In this document: one piece after another, positions 8,233-17,485 of the stretch | Layout of the letters: every line of letters starts with the position of its first letter | Position numbering within the stretch: the stretch's first letter is position 1 | Assembly (NCBI RefSeq): GCF_007004665.1 | Contig: NZ_ML660061.1 | Coordinates: 62,001 to 126,000 of the forward strand | Length of the DNA: 64,000 bases | Direction: 5' to 3' | From: Denitrobaculum tricleocarpae | GTDB lineage: Bacteria; Pseudomonadota; Alphaproteobacteria; Kiloniellales; Kiloniellaceae | Made by a program: the position numbers and the translations under genes | Notes under the pieces: generated by a model | The model's database searches: none | Told to the model about the DNA's origin: nothing | What the model saw: only the letters and a program-made list of their open reading frames with translations

Positions 8233-9375
8233 CTATCTATAGGTCAGCATCAACCGCAGTAATGCGCTTTGACTATGGGTATCGGTTTTGCGGAAGATGG
8301 ATTTCAGCCGTTGGCGAGCTGTGCCCTGGGTGATGGACAAAATGTCTGCCGCTTCAATCAGAGATTTGCCGTGGATCAGATGGCGGCAGAGCGCGGTCTC
8401 TGAAGGTTGAAGGCCGAAAAAAGCCGCGAGTCCTGTAAGACCGCGCGTACAGGATTTGTCGGGATCCAGAACATAGACGACGGCTGCAGCAAACTTTGAA
8501 AAGCAGTAACGGCTGCGGGGCAGAGGATGGACGGTCGCACTGTAAGGACGGCTTGAGTTTAACCTGGATATGTAGACCTGGCTCGAACGGGCTTCGTCGC
8601 CATTGAAAGCTCGGCCGACCCGTGTTGCGTTCCGGATCGCCTGCCGTAGCTTCTGTTGTTCATCATTGCGCCGGACCACAAGTTGTCCCCCAATGAGCGA
8701 GAGGCTTTCGCTCGTGGCCAGAAGGCGGTCTGCAACTGCATTGGTCTCAATAATGTTCCCGTACTCGTCAAGAAGTAAAACGGCATCAGTGAAACTGTCG
8801 AGGAGACCTTCGATGGTCCGATTTCGATTTTCCAGGGCAATGAAATTTCCGCGAAGCTGCAGACCGTTTTGTATATGAGGCACCAGGCGTTTGTAGGTTT
8901 CGCAGGCAATCTGGGAAAAGGGTTCGGACGAAACGCTGCCGTATATGCTCAAGTAAAAATCGGGATCACCCGAAGTTTTTCGACCTTTGTTGAAACCCGC
9001 TGTCATCAGATTCTTAATGTCCAGCGGGCGAAGGTAGTCGTTAAACCACTCGGTCTTCCTGAACGTAGTTTCATCGACCGTGTCCTGACCGGTCAACACC
9101 AATCCAGAGCGAAGCAAACCCTTCTTCCGGCCCTCAATTTCCCAAACATCCTGATCGCAGTAATAGTCTGTGTAGGGTAACAACTCGTCGTGAGAAATTG
9201 TTCTGGTCGCCCATAGACTCTCCGGTTCGTTCAGCTTGGTACCGGGCGTGAAGAAGAGAGACCGGCTTCCGTTCACGCATTGTCGCACCCCGTCAGCAAC
9301 CGCGCTCCAGAGTGTATCGTCGAGCGATGCCTCCAGAACCAACTCGACAATGTCCTGATGCCTGGTCCTATACAT
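8233..9375 (-). CDS. LuxR-family transcriptional regulator with PAS-like sensor region
   Basis: A 380-residue regulator. A putative ligand region fills the first 200 residues. A PAS-like segment (LLDSFTDAVLLLDEYGNIIE) follows near 205, and the end is a LuxR-type helix-turn-helix around GLQPSETALCRHLIHGKSL and ITQGTARQRLKSIFRKTDT. ATG 9375 has GGAG six bases upstream and is preferred to a TTG four codons earlier. It lies upstream of the lipoprotein and PEP-CTERM genes on the same strand, so surface-protein control is a plausible but unproven role. The signal sensed is unknown. Confidence 0.8.
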   Translation of the reverse strand: MYRTRHQDIVELVLEASLDDTLWSAVADGVRQCVNGSRSLFFTPGTKLNEPESLWATRTISHDELLPYTDYYCDQDVWEIEGRKKGLLRSGLVLTGQDTVDETTFRKTEWFNDYLRPLDIKNLMTAGFNKGRKTSGDPDFYLSIYGSVSSEPFSQIACETYKRLVPHIQNGLQLRGNFIALENRNRTIEGLLDSFTDAVLLLDEYGNIIETNAVADRLLATSESLSLIGGQLVVRRNDEQQKLRQAIRNATRVGRAFNGDEARSSQVYISRLNSSRPYSATVHPLPRSRYCFSKFAAAVVYVLDPDKSCTRGLTGLAAFFGLQPSETALCRHLIHGKSLIEAADILSITQGTARQRLKSIFRKTDTHSQSALLRLMLTYR

Positions 9376-9632
9376 TTGAATCTCCAAGTCAATGGAGCGG
9401 TGGTACCCAGCGCGTTGTCTCGCGGAATGAAGGGTTTAAAAATGCACGGTAAAATTATATCTATTTTATATTTTTCAGTTATAGATTGAAACAAAAAAAC
9501 ATGGGTTGTGTTATCACACTATATTTACTGTACCTGTTGGTTTCGCGGTTTCGTGAATTCCCACCCTTCGAATTCCCACTCCAAGACTGGCTGGCCTCTA
9601 AGGTCCGCCGCAAGGCAGGCCGTTCGATTCCA
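9376..9632. other. AT-rich intergenic region
   Basis: Between the LuxR-type gene start and the end of the XRE regulator gene. The section 9430-9530 is markedly AT-rich, with runs resembling -10 boxes, and likely holds the LuxR-gene promoter. No gene is supported. Confidence 0.45.
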
Positions 9633-11039
9633 TCAACTCTCGTAACGCGTATTGCCGCGCCGGTTCGGGTCGATGTGCAGCTCGACGAAGATGGGATGAT
9701 GCGCCCGTTGGGAACAGGCTTTACGGGGACACAAATGACAATTTATCCCGATCGGGTGCATTAGATTCGGGTCGCGCAGATTGAAGGATGAGGCGTAGCC
9801 GATGCGGTCGGCATATTGAAATTCGCAACCCAGGGCGACCGCCAGGCGATGGTTCTGGGTTTCCCGGCTGTAGACCGGCCGGTCGATGGTGCGGCTGATC
9901 GTGAAGTACTTTTCGCCGCCGGGCAGTTCGACGAATTGCGGCAGGACGACGCCCGGTGTGCGGAAGGCCGTGTGGATGTTCCAGACCGGGCAGGCGCCGC
10001 CATATTCAGCCAGATTGAACGAGGTTGCATTGAAGCGCTTGGTCACGTTTCCGGCCTTGTCGATGCGCAGGAAAAACAGCGGAACGCCGGTCGCACCGGG
10101 ACGCTGAAGCGTGGTCAGGCGGTGACAGACCTGCTCGAAGGAGACGCCGAAGGCCGCGGCAATCCGGTCGACGTCGTAGCGCGTGTTTTCGGCTTTTTCC
10201 AGAAAGGGGCCGTAGGGCATGAGGTAAGCCGCGGCGAAGTAATTGGCCAGTTCGACACGGCAGCGGGCGATCCCCGTCTCGCTGCGAATGCCGCTTCCCA
10301 CTGTCAGATCCTCCAGCAGATGGTCCATTTCGAGCAGGCCGATGACGTGGATCAGCTGAAAAACGCGGTTCTGATGATCGAGAGCTTCGGAGAGGACGAG
10401 CAGCGCATTCTCCTCGTCGTGGATCCTGAGCGTCTGGTTCAGGGTCTCGACGGATTTCGTCTGGATCGAGATGCCGTGTTTGCGTTTCAGGCGGGTTTTG
10501 AGGGTGACGTACACGTCATGCGGTTCACAGGGTTCCTCACGGCGCAAACGCTCCGCTGCCTCTTCAAGCGTGTGGAAGTAGTTCGAGTGGTTGCGGAAGA
10601 AGTCATGAAGCGTGGCCTCCGGGGACATTGCCACGAGGTCCGAGCGGTTTTGCGCTTCGCCCTGGCGCATGACCTTCTCCACGGTCGTGCGGTGGGTTTT
10701 GAAGAGCTGAACAAACGCACTGACCAGGCGCGGGGAATGCTCTACCGCTGCCCGCAGCTCCTGGAGATCGGCTGGCTCACTTCCAAAAATCGGATCCTGC
10801 ATGACGTTCCGCAGATCGGCGAGCAGATTGGGGGAGTCGTCTCTGACCCATTCCTTCCAATCCAGATCATAGGCGTCTGAGAGCGCCATCAGCATCTTGA
10901 CCGAGAGGCTGCGCTGATTGTTTTCCAGCATATTGATGTAGGCGGGGGTTACACCCAGCGTCTTCGCGACGTCGGTCTGGGTTTCATTCCGTGTGTGACG
11001 CAACTTTCGGAGCTGACGGCCGACAAAGGTTTTCTTCAT
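9633..11039 (-). CDS. XRE/M78-type regulator (short-chain acyl-CoA regulator family, DUF2083)
   Basis: From ATG 11039 the 468-residue protein begins with an XRE/Cro helix-turn-helix (QLRKLRHTRNETQTDVAKTL, GVTPAYINMLENNQRSLS). The middle resembles the IrrE/ImmA M78 metallopeptidase-like domain, with AAAYLMPYGPFLE and VSFEQVCHRLTTLQRPG. The end is the cysteine-containing DUF2083 tail with CHLCPRKACSQRA. Relatives such as RamB/PrpR/ScfR-type proteins sense short-chain acyl-CoA and control propionate, acetate or glyoxylate metabolism. The conserved Cys residues may bind metal or a cluster. Repeated TTAAC half-sites upstream suggest autoregulation. Confidence 0.85.
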   Translation of the reverse strand: MKKTFVGRQLRKLRHTRNETQTDVAKTLGVTPAYINMLENNQRSLSVKMLMALSDAYDLDWKEWVRDDSPNLLADLRNVMQDPIFGSEPADLQELRAAVEHSPRLVSAFVQLFKTHRTTVEKVMRQGEAQNRSDLVAMSPEATLHDFFRNHSNYFHTLEEAAERLRREEPCEPHDVYVTLKTRLKRKHGISIQTKSVETLNQTLRIHDEENALLVLSEALDHQNRVFQLIHVIGLLEMDHLLEDLTVGSGIRSETGIARCRVELANYFAAAYLMPYGPFLEKAENTRYDVDRIAAAFGVSFEQVCHRLTTLQRPGATGVPLFFLRIDKAGNVTKRFNATSFNLAEYGGACPVWNIHTAFRTPGVVLPQFVELPGGEKYFTISRTIDRPVYSRETQNHRLAVALGCEFQYADRIGYASSFNLRDPNLMHPIGINCHLCPRKACSQRAHHPIFVELHIDPNRRGNTRYES

Positions 11040-11090
11040 TTCCTGTCCGTTTTCCGGCGCGCGAGAATTGTAACATAATACTTTTAACAA

Positions 11091-11115
11091 ATTAACAAAA
11101 TATACGTATGTTAAT
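11091..11115. promoter_or_regulatory. candidate operator between the XRE regulator and the reductase gene
   Basis: ATTAACA (11091-11097), 11-nt spacer, TGTTAAT (11109-11115). Further TTAAC half-sites lie on both sides (near 11084 and 11130). The cluster is in the AT-rich region between a leftward gene starting at 11039 and a rightward gene starting near 11256, a typical place for regulator binding. Confidence 0.55.
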
Positions 11116-11255
11116 TTATGAGGTAACACATTAACACGAATTTTCGTGACCGCAATTTCTGATGAGGCTACGACTCCCCCCAAGCCTGTTTCGCCGGGAT
11201 TTTTGAGCTAGAACCCGGAGTTTTCAAGATAAAACAACCACCATACGGGGTGATC

Positions 11256-12308
11256 ATGACCTGCAAAATTCTGATCTTGGGCGCGTCTTACGGATCGCTT
11301 CTGGGCACAAAGCTGCTTATGGCGGGCCACGACGTCACGTTGGTGTGCCGCGCGGCAACGGCAGGCCTCATCAATAGCGAAGGCACGGAAGTCCGGATCA
11401 AGCTGAAGGATGAGGATACGCATCGCAGTTTCTTCTCGAAGGATCTCAAAGGCCGGCTTGACGCCAAGACGCCAGATGCAGTCGATCCCGCGGGGTACGA
11501 TTTTGTCGGGCTTGCCATGCAGGAGCCGCAGTATGCGGACCCATCCCTGCGTCAACTTCTTGACCGGGTCGCCGAAGCCCGCGTGCCCTGCATCTCGATC
11601 ATGAACATGCCGCCGCTGCCCTACCTCAAGCGGATTCCCGGCCTGGCTTGCGAGGGTCTCGAAGCCGCTTTCACGGATGCGAAGGTCTGGCAACGCTTTG
11701 ATCCCGGCTGCGTCACGTTGTGTTCGCCCGATCCTCAGGCCTTCCGCCCGCCGGAAGAAAAGCCGAACGTGCTGCACGTCGGCTTGCCGACGAACTTCAA
11801 GGTCGCCCAGTTCGGAGACGCGGAAACCGACCGGAAGCTGCGTGCGCTGGCCCAGGATATTGCCGATGTCCGTGTCGAAGGTAAGGACGTGCCTGTGAAG
11901 TTGCGCGTCCATGAGTCGCTCTTCGTGCCTTTCGCAAAGTGGAGCATGCTGGCAACCGGCAACTACCGTTGCGTGATGAACGATGCCGTGCGCCCGATCC
12001 GCGAAGCCGTCCACGAAGACCTGGAGCTCTCGCGCGAGATTTACGGTTTTGTAGACGCGCTTGTGGTCCGTCTTGGGGCTGACCCCGCGGACCTGGTGCC
12101 TTTCGAAAAATACGCCAAGGCCGCCGAAGGTCTCGTGAAACCTTCTTCGGCAGCGCGTGCTATCGCTGCCGGCGCCGCGACGATCGAACGGGTGGACCGT
12201 CTGGTCCAATTGATCGGCAAGGCGCTCGGCGTCAGCCATCCCGAGATCGACAAGACGGTTGCCATCGTTGATGCGCGCCTGGAAGCCAATACAGAGAAAG
12301 CCGCCTGA
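11256..12308 (+). CDS. ketopantoate reductase-like NAD(P)-binding protein
   Basis: About 350 residues. The Rossmann start ILILGASYGSLLGTKLL resembles the ApbA/PanE N-terminal domain, but the Gly motif GASYGS departs from the canonical GxGxxG. The remainder (KWSMLATGNYRCVMNDAVRP and the following helices) resembles the ketopantoate-reductase C-terminal helical domain. A true PanE is about 300 residues, so this is probably an unassigned member of the superfamily acting on another 2-oxo or 2-hydroxy acid. ATG 11256 is preferred; a GTG two codons earlier is possible. It is divergent from the XRE regulator and may be its target. Confidence 0.7.
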   Translation: MTCKILILGASYGSLLGTKLLMAGHDVTLVCRAATAGLINSEGTEVRIKLKDEDTHRSFFSKDLKGRLDAKTPDAVDPAGYDFVGLAMQEPQYADPSLRQLLDRVAEARVPCISIMNMPPLPYLKRIPGLACEGLEAAFTDAKVWQRFDPGCVTLCSPDPQAFRPPEEKPNVLHVGLPTNFKVAQFGDAETDRKLRALAQDIADVRVEGKDVPVKLRVHESLFVPFAKWSMLATGNYRCVMNDAVRPIREAVHEDLELSREIYGFVDALVVRLGADPADLVPFEKYAKAAEGLVKPSSAARAIAAGAATIERVDRLVQLIGKALGVSHPEIDKTVAIVDARLEANTEKAA

Positions 12309-12375
12309 GCCTTCCTTCCCGCTGACAGTCTGAGACTTATTTTACAGGGACCGGTGTGTCGGGCACCGGTGTCTT

Positions 12376-12444
12376 GCTAGAGTGGATCACTATGTTGTGT
12401 TGCGACCGCAGGGGGGCGGGCAGCAAAACATGGTCCGCTCTAGC
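12376..12444. repeat. palindromic intergenic repeat, diverged copy of family A
   Basis: Bounded by GCTAGAG and CTCTAGC. The right arm (AAAACATGGTCCGCTCTAGC) matches that of the identical elements at 21971 and 44773 apart from a small deletion. It folds into one long imperfect hairpin. Confidence 0.6.
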
Positions 12445-12963
12445 ACAGTTCCCAACCTTGCAGCGCGCGCGGGGCGTCTCTGTGCGCCTCTGTATTTAAC
12501 ATGTTGGACGAGGCTTGAGCCGGCTCTCCAGTGGACAGTTTTTTTTCGGCCGAGCCCTGCAAGAAAACGTGAAATACTCTCAGGTGAAACAGCTAACACG
12601 CGATCTGCTGTTCGGTTTCTTGACGTGCAGGACAATCGCGACCCGAGGCTGGAATGCGGGTGCCGGTCGGGAAACCGATCACAAGAGGGATAGATCCGGG
12701 TTTTTAGCCTCATAAACCTTGCGCCAGCCATAAATTAACCTTTAAACCCTATCTTACTTTATTGGCAGCCCGGGGACGCCTGGTTCCAGTCGGACGCAGT
12801 CTTTGAGCAGACTTCTGCTCTCATCATTTTTTGAAGAGGTTTGGCCAAGGGGGCGTGCTGGCAGCGGTATGTTGTTTTTCAAAATTTCAGCTCTGACGAC
12901 CCCGATCCTGCCCGCCTCTCAAGCTGGTGCGACCTCCCTCAATAACCGGGGCGCCAGCGTCTG
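12445..12963. other. intergenic region upstream of the SulP gene
   Basis: About 520 bp with no convincing gene. Open frames here are short and lack ribosome sites and protein-like composition. The SulP promoter presumably lies in the AT-richer part around 12730-12760. Confidence 0.45.
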
Positions 12964-14874
12964 ATGCCCAGGATCAAAAAAGAGCCGTTTTTCCAGCCCT
13001 TCGAAGCCAAGAATCTTCTGCCCTTCCGCTTGTGGGTCGGGCTTATCAACAGGGAAACGCTGCGCGGTGACGCAGCGGCGGCCTTCACCAATGCCGCCGT
13101 GGTTCTGCCGCAGGCTATCGCCTTTGCCGCGATTGCCGGTCTGCCGCCGCAGTACGGTCTCTACGCGGCCATGGTCACCCCGGTCATTGCCGCCATCTTC
13201 GGCAGTTCCTGGCATTTGATTTCAGGACCGACCACGGCGATCTCGGTGGTCGTCTTCGCGACCCTGAGCGGTATTCACGAACCGGGCAGCGCAGAATACA
13301 TTCAGGCGGCCCTGACCATCACCTTGCTGGCGGGGCTTTTCCAGCTGCTTATGGGGCTGGTCCGTCTGGGACAGCTGGTCAGTCTGGTTTCCCACTCGGT
13401 CATGGTGGGCTTTACGGCCGGTGCGGCGATCCTGATTGCGCTGAGCCAGGTTTCCGGGTTCCTGGGGCAGAAACTGCCCCGGCCCGAAGAGATCGATGCC
13501 TTTTTGGCGGCGATCTGGCATGCCTTGCCGAATGTGGATCCCTATGTCTTCTCGATCGCGATGGGCACCTTGCTTGTCACCGCGCTGAGCAAGAAATTCT
13601 GGCCGAGATGGCCGAACTACCTGATCGGCCTGGTGTTCGGTAGCGGGCTTGCTTATGTGCTGAATGCCGAGGAGCATGGGGTTCAATTCGTCCAGAGCGT
13701 GCCCACCGGAATTCCCCAGTTTGCCGCACCGAGTTTTTCCCTCGACGACCTGCGAACCTTGTCCTCCGGCGCCTTTGCGCTTGCGTTGATCGGCCTGCTG
13801 GAAGCGGTCTCAATCGCGCGGGCAATCGCACTCAAATCGAAGCAGCCGTTGGACAGTAACCAGGAGATCATCGGTCAGGGTCTCTCGAACATCGGCGGGT
13901 CGTTTTTCTCCGCCTATCTGGGGTCCGGCTCCTTTACGCGTTCGGCCTTAAACTATGAGTCTGGCGCCCGAACCCCCGTGGCGGCCCTGCTCTCGGCGTT
14001 GTTTCTCTTTATTATCCTGATTGCGATCTCGCCCTTTATCGAGCGGATCCCCATTCCCGCCATGGCGGGGCTGATCATGCTGGTCGCCTGGAAGCTGATC
14101 GATTTCCAGGAGATCAGGCATATCCTGACTTCGAGTGCGTCGGACACCGTGGTCCTGATCGCAACCTTCTTCGCGGTGGTCGCTATCGACCTGGAGTTCG
14201 CGATCTACGTCGGCGTGATCCTGTCGCTCTCGATCTTCCTGCGGCGCTCCATGCGGCCCGGCCTGCCCATCAACGTACCCAATGCCAAGGTCTCCGGGCG
14301 GCCCTTCATGAGCCCGATCCTCTGGAACCTGCCGGAGTGCCCCCAGGCCGTCTTTGCCCGGCTCCAGGGCTCGCTCTATTTCGGCGCGGTGGAGTTCGTT
14401 GAGAAGGAATTCCGGCGGATAGAGCAAGAGCGCCCGGGACAAAAGCACTTCGGCCTGATGCTTGACGGCGCGGTTGGTGTCGATCTGGCCGGTGCGGATC
14501 TGTTGATCCAGGAGGCGAAACGGCGCGAGGCCCGTGGCGGGCATCTTTACATCGGTGTGCGTTATCCCCCGATCCGGCGCCAGCTCGCGCGCTTCCATGT
14601 ACCCCGGGAAATCGGCCGCAAGCACATTTTCCGCCGCAAGACCGAGATGGTGCCCAAGCTGGTGGCCAACCTGGACCCGGATATCTGTGCCACCTGCACG
14701 ACCCGCGTCTTCCGTGAATGTCCGCCGGTGCCCGACTTTATCGGGGAAGAGGATGGGAAGGGTGAGGCCGGGCAAGGTGAGGGCGGGCAGAAAGACGTTG
14801 CCGCCGGTGACAAGGGGGCGCCCATTGAGACGCCCGTGCCTGCTAACGCCCGGGAAGCAGCACCAAAGCCATAG
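12964..14874 (+). CDS. SulP-family anion transporter with STAS domain
   Basis: A 636-residue inner-membrane transporter of the SLC26/SulP family, which moves sulfate, bicarbonate or other anions. The N-terminal half shows the family signatures AAVVLPQAIAFAAIAGLPPQ and YGLYAAMVTPVIAAIFG. The middle has the EAVSIARAIA motif and the segment LGSGSFTRSALNYESGARTP. About 10-14 helices end near residue 430. A cytoplasmic STAS domain (ARLQGSLYFGAVEFVEKEF, LMLDGAVGVDLAGADLL) follows. After STAS comes a Cys-containing tail (CATCTTRVFRECPP) and a disordered Gly/Lys-rich end. The substrate cannot be chosen from sequence. No strong ribosome site precedes the ATG. Confidence 0.9.
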   Translation: MPRIKKEPFFQPFEAKNLLPFRLWVGLINRETLRGDAAAAFTNAAVVLPQAIAFAAIAGLPPQYGLYAAMVTPVIAAIFGSSWHLISGPTTAISVVVFATLSGIHEPGSAEYIQAALTITLLAGLFQLLMGLVRLGQLVSLVSHSVMVGFTAGAAILIALSQVSGFLGQKLPRPEEIDAFLAAIWHALPNVDPYVFSIAMGTLLVTALSKKFWPRWPNYLIGLVFGSGLAYVLNAEEHGVQFVQSVPTGIPQFAAPSFSLDDLRTLSSGAFALALIGLLEAVSIARAIALKSKQPLDSNQEIIGQGLSNIGGSFFSAYLGSGSFTRSALNYESGARTPVAALLSALFLFIILIAISPFIERIPIPAMAGLIMLVAWKLIDFQEIRHILTSSASDTVVLIATFFAVVAIDLEFAIYVGVILSLSIFLRRSMRPGLPINVPNAKVSGRPFMSPILWNLPECPQAVFARLQGSLYFGAVEFVEKEFRRIEQERPGQKHFGLMLDGAVGVDLAGADLLIQEAKRREARGGHLYIGVRYPPIRRQLARFHVPREIGRKHIFRRKTEMVPKLVANLDPDICATCTTRVFRECPPVPDFIGEEDGKGEAGQGEGGQKDVAAGDKGAPIETPVPANAREAAPKP

Positions 14875-15062
14875 AATCGATGCGTTTTTCCCCCGTCACC
14901 TTGGCGACGGGCGGGGTTTCCGCGCGCGCTTTATCCCGATCGCTGGCCCTAAACCCTGAGGAGAAAAAGTAAGCGATTGATACTATCCAAGAACAGCTAC
15001 CCAAGGTAGTGTATCCGCAGAGGTGGAATTCTGCTGATACAACACTGGGGATGGTATCGAAC

Positions 15063-15704
15063 ATGAGACTTAAAATACTTTTTACGGTTATCGCAATCGG
15101 GTTGAGCACTGTGAGTTGGAGCCGAAGCGCCAGTGCAACAGTAATGACTTATGATATGTCCTGGACCGGCGATGGCGGCTACTCCATGACGGGCATGTTC
15201 TCGTTTGATGATTCGACGCTGGCTGCGTCGCCGCTCGTTCAATTTCCAGACCTTCTCTCATTCGAAGCGACAGCGTTCAAACCTGACGGTACAGCGCTCG
15301 AGACCTATGCTTTTTCAACAAGCGATTACTCGATTTTCAGCACCAAGAATTTTATCATTAACTTCAACTTCGAAGCTGATACAGGGCTTCTCCGGCAAGA
15401 CGGTTCGGGCGGACTCCTCTCTCCCTTCAATTTGTTTTTTGGCGCATTCACGGCGGGTGAAATTCAGCCAACCGGGTGGTTTTTATACGAAGGGGCCAGC
15501 TGCAACTTTTTTTTCAAAACTGTGCTCGATGCGACTTCACCTGAATGCAGCACACGCTGGGATGCCTCTGACGAGAGCCTCGTTCAGGTTCGCTTGCGAG
15601 GTGGGCTGCAAAATGAGGTTCAAGTGCCTGAGCCTGGAACCTTGGCGGTCTTTGGCCTTGGCCTTACCGGTCTTGGCTTTGCTGCGCGCAGAAAGCGCCG
15701 CTGA
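15063..15704 (+). CDS. PEP-CTERM sorting-domain protein
   Basis: From ATG 15063 a 213-residue secreted protein begins MRLKILFTVIAIGLSTVSW, with likely cleavage near SASA. It ends with a textbook exosortase tail: VPEPGTLAVFGLGLTGLGFA, then ARRKRR. The middle is a beta-rich, Ser/Phe-rich region of unknown function with two Cys near the end (SCNFFF, SPECST). The family is exported, processed by an exosortase encoded elsewhere, and often found in biofilm-forming aquatic bacteria. The upstream in-frame ATG at 15009 is rejected because the signal peptide would then be internal. A hairpin terminator follows. Confidence 0.85.
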   Translation: MRLKILFTVIAIGLSTVSWSRSASATVMTYDMSWTGDGGYSMTGMFSFDDSTLAASPLVQFPDLLSFEATAFKPDGTALETYAFSTSDYSIFSTKNFIINFNFEADTGLLRQDGSGGLLSPFNLFFGAFTAGEIQPTGWFLYEGASCNFFFKTVLDATSPECSTRWDASDESLVQVRLRGGLQNEVQVPEPGTLAVFGLGLTGLGFAARRKRR

Positions 15705-15734
15705 CGCAGTTTCGTGCAGTTGCAGTGAAACAGA

Positions 15735-15760
15735 AACGGCGGCCTGGAAAAGCCGCCGTT
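15735..15760 (+). terminator. rho-independent terminator after the PEP-CTERM gene
   Basis: AACGGCGGC (15735-15743), loop CTGGAAAA, GCCGCCGTT (15752-15760), followed by TCTCATT. A 9-bp GC-rich stem 30 bp after the stop codon. Confidence 0.75.
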
Positions 15761-15845
15761 CTCATTAAGACTCATACAGGCCACTCGAAGTCGCGCCCGA
15801 AACCGGTCGCCTGTAGCCAGTCTCCGGGCGTTTGTGAGGCCGGAC

Positions 15846-16694
15846 TCAAACCGGCACTGTGCTGGCCTGGGCCTCGACCTGAGCCTCCAGATGTGCGACC
15901 AGCTCCTTGGGCAGGTTGAGCCTGCTGGCCAGAGCCTCCAGGTAGGCCTGCTCCATGGGGTGGTCCGGGTCGATCGCGAGGCGCGAGACCAGGTAGAGCT
16001 CGGCGGCCTGTTCCGGACCCTTGGCGAGACCGGCAATGTCCTGCAGGCTCGGCGGGCTGCTCAGGGCATCGAAGACGAAGGCTTTGTCCTCGGCATCGAG
16101 CGGCAGTTTGCCGACCTGATCGAAAATGTGGCGTTGTTCGTCCGGGCCAATGTGGCCGTCCGCGTTCGCCGCGCCGATCATGGCGAGCACCATGGCGAGC
16201 TCGAAAGGGCGGCCGTCCTGCGCCGGTGCCGCGGCGGGCAGAAATTTCGAGTCCATAGGAAGCTCTTGCGGAGGGGGCAGATGGGCCTGCGGCGCTGAGC
16301 GTGGAATTTGCGTGTTGGCCTGCTGGCCCATGGAGTGGCCGGCGGCTTGTCCTGCGCCCTGGCCCGCCGTTTGGCCCGATTGCCAGTTCTGGTAGGCCCG
16401 AAACGCAAGTGCGCCCAGGGCCGCGGCACCACCATAGGCTGCCACACCACCGGCAACCTTGCCGACTGATTTACGGGCTTTCTTGTTGCCGAGCAAAAGA
16501 CCCATCAAACCACCCGCGGCCAACCCGCCGGCAATGCCGCCCACGCCGCTGCCGGCCAGCTTGTCTTTTGCATTCGAGAGTGCGCCGCCCATGCCCTGGG
16601 CGAGATGACCGCCTTGACCGGCGTCATTACCCTGGCCTGCGCCCTGGCCCGCGCCGGTTCCAAGAAACTGTTCAAGAAGGCTCTGCGGATTCAT
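15846..16694 (-). CDS. TerB/DUF533-family membrane-associated protein
   Basis: A 282-residue protein. It has a Gln/Gly-rich N-terminus (AGQGAGQGNDAGQGG), a Gly/Ala-rich hydrophobic segment near 50-110 (GGIAGGLAAGGLMGLLLGN), a second Gln/Gly linker, and a helical C-terminal domain. That domain contains ELAMVLAMIGAANADGHIGP and the acidic turn typical of TerB-like folds. This matches the DUF533/YebE family of inner-membrane proteins of unknown function. A GAGGGAAC ribosome site precedes ATG 16694. It stands alone, convergent with the PEP-CTERM gene. Confidence 0.8.
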   Translation of the reverse strand: MNPQSLLEQFLGTGAGQGAGQGNDAGQGGHLAQGMGGALSNAKDKLAGSGVGGIAGGLAAGGLMGLLLGNKKARKSVGKVAGGVAAYGGAAALGALAFRAYQNWQSGQTAGQGAGQAAGHSMGQQANTQIPRSAPQAHLPPPQELPMDSKFLPAAAPAQDGRPFELAMVLAMIGAANADGHIGPDEQRHIFDQVGKLPLDAEDKAFVFDALSSPPSLQDIAGLAKGPEQAAELYLVSRLAIDPDHPMEQAYLEALASRLNLPKELVAHLEAQVEAQASTVPV

Positions 16695-16924
16695 ATGTTC
16701 CCTCGTTCAATTCTTAACTGCCGATTCTTGACGGCTAAAATTCATCTGCGCAGTCTTGTTCCCGCTCTCACGGGGGCCGCGGGCGGTAAACACACTCTGC
16801 GTCAGGGAGTCAGATGGGGAGGAAAACGCAAACCACAATCAATCGCGGGTGCTTTCTATCAAGCTGATTGGGGCTTCCTATCTTGGGTGACGCTCCGCGC
16901 GGCGCTCGCGGCGCAGCATGCGCT

Positions 16925-17383
16925 TCACGCGCCTTCGCGCTTTCGAAACCAGGCTTGGATCCGGGGCCGCAACCTGAGAAAGCCGTTGTAAGCATGGTTC
17001 AGCACCCAGGCGGCCGGGGCCGTCTGGCCTATCCGGCCGAGCAGCCGAAATCCGGGGAGGGCCTGCCAGAGCTGCGCGAAGGCCGCGCCGCCGGAGTGCA
17101 GCTGTCCTTCAGGGGCGAGCACATGAAAGCGTGCCAGCGCCTGATCCTTCGAGAGGCCGGGTATGATTTCGCTGTCTTCGACGGCACTGACGTCCAGCCA
17201 AGTCACCGCCTCTGCGCCCGCGCGCTCGCGGTAAAAGCCGATCTCACGGGCACAGAGCGGGCAGGCGCCATCGTAGAACACCGTGACCTTGCCGTTGTCT
17301 GCGTCGGATATAGATGCGTTCGAGATCTTGAGAGCCTCCAGGTTGGGGACTGTTTTCCCGCGGTCTCGGCGGGTTTCCATCAT
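16925..17383 (-). CDS. DCC-family thiol-disulfide oxidoreductase-like protein (DUF393)
   Basis: A 152-residue protein with the DCC signature VTVFYDGACPLCAREIGFY (CPLC is a CxxC thioredoxin-like active site), then WLDVSA and an ending rich in aromatic and basic residues. DUF393 proteins are small redox-fold proteins of undefined substrate. The first 30 residues are poorly conserved-looking and no ribosome site stands out, so the real start may be downstream of 17383. Confidence 0.8.
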   Translation of the reverse strand: MMETRRDRGKTVPNLEALKISNASISDADNGKVTVFYDGACPLCAREIGFYRERAGAEAVTWLDVSAVEDSEIIPGLSKDQALARFHVLAPEGQLHSGGAAFAQLWQALPGFRLLGRIGQTAPAAWVLNHAYNGFLRLRPRIQAWFRKREGA

Positions 17384-17485
17384 AACTCGCGAGTCTATAC
17401 GCGGACTGAGCGTCTTTGGATCGCCCGCCGTTGTCCGACGAGGGCGCGCAGTGATCCATTTGCGACCAATGAGCGTAGATAATAT

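Noticed and set aside
9816-10880. 354-codon open frame on the plus strand
   Set aside because: Antisense to the XRE/M78 regulator, whose motifs are clear; the mirrored frame has low-complexity composition.
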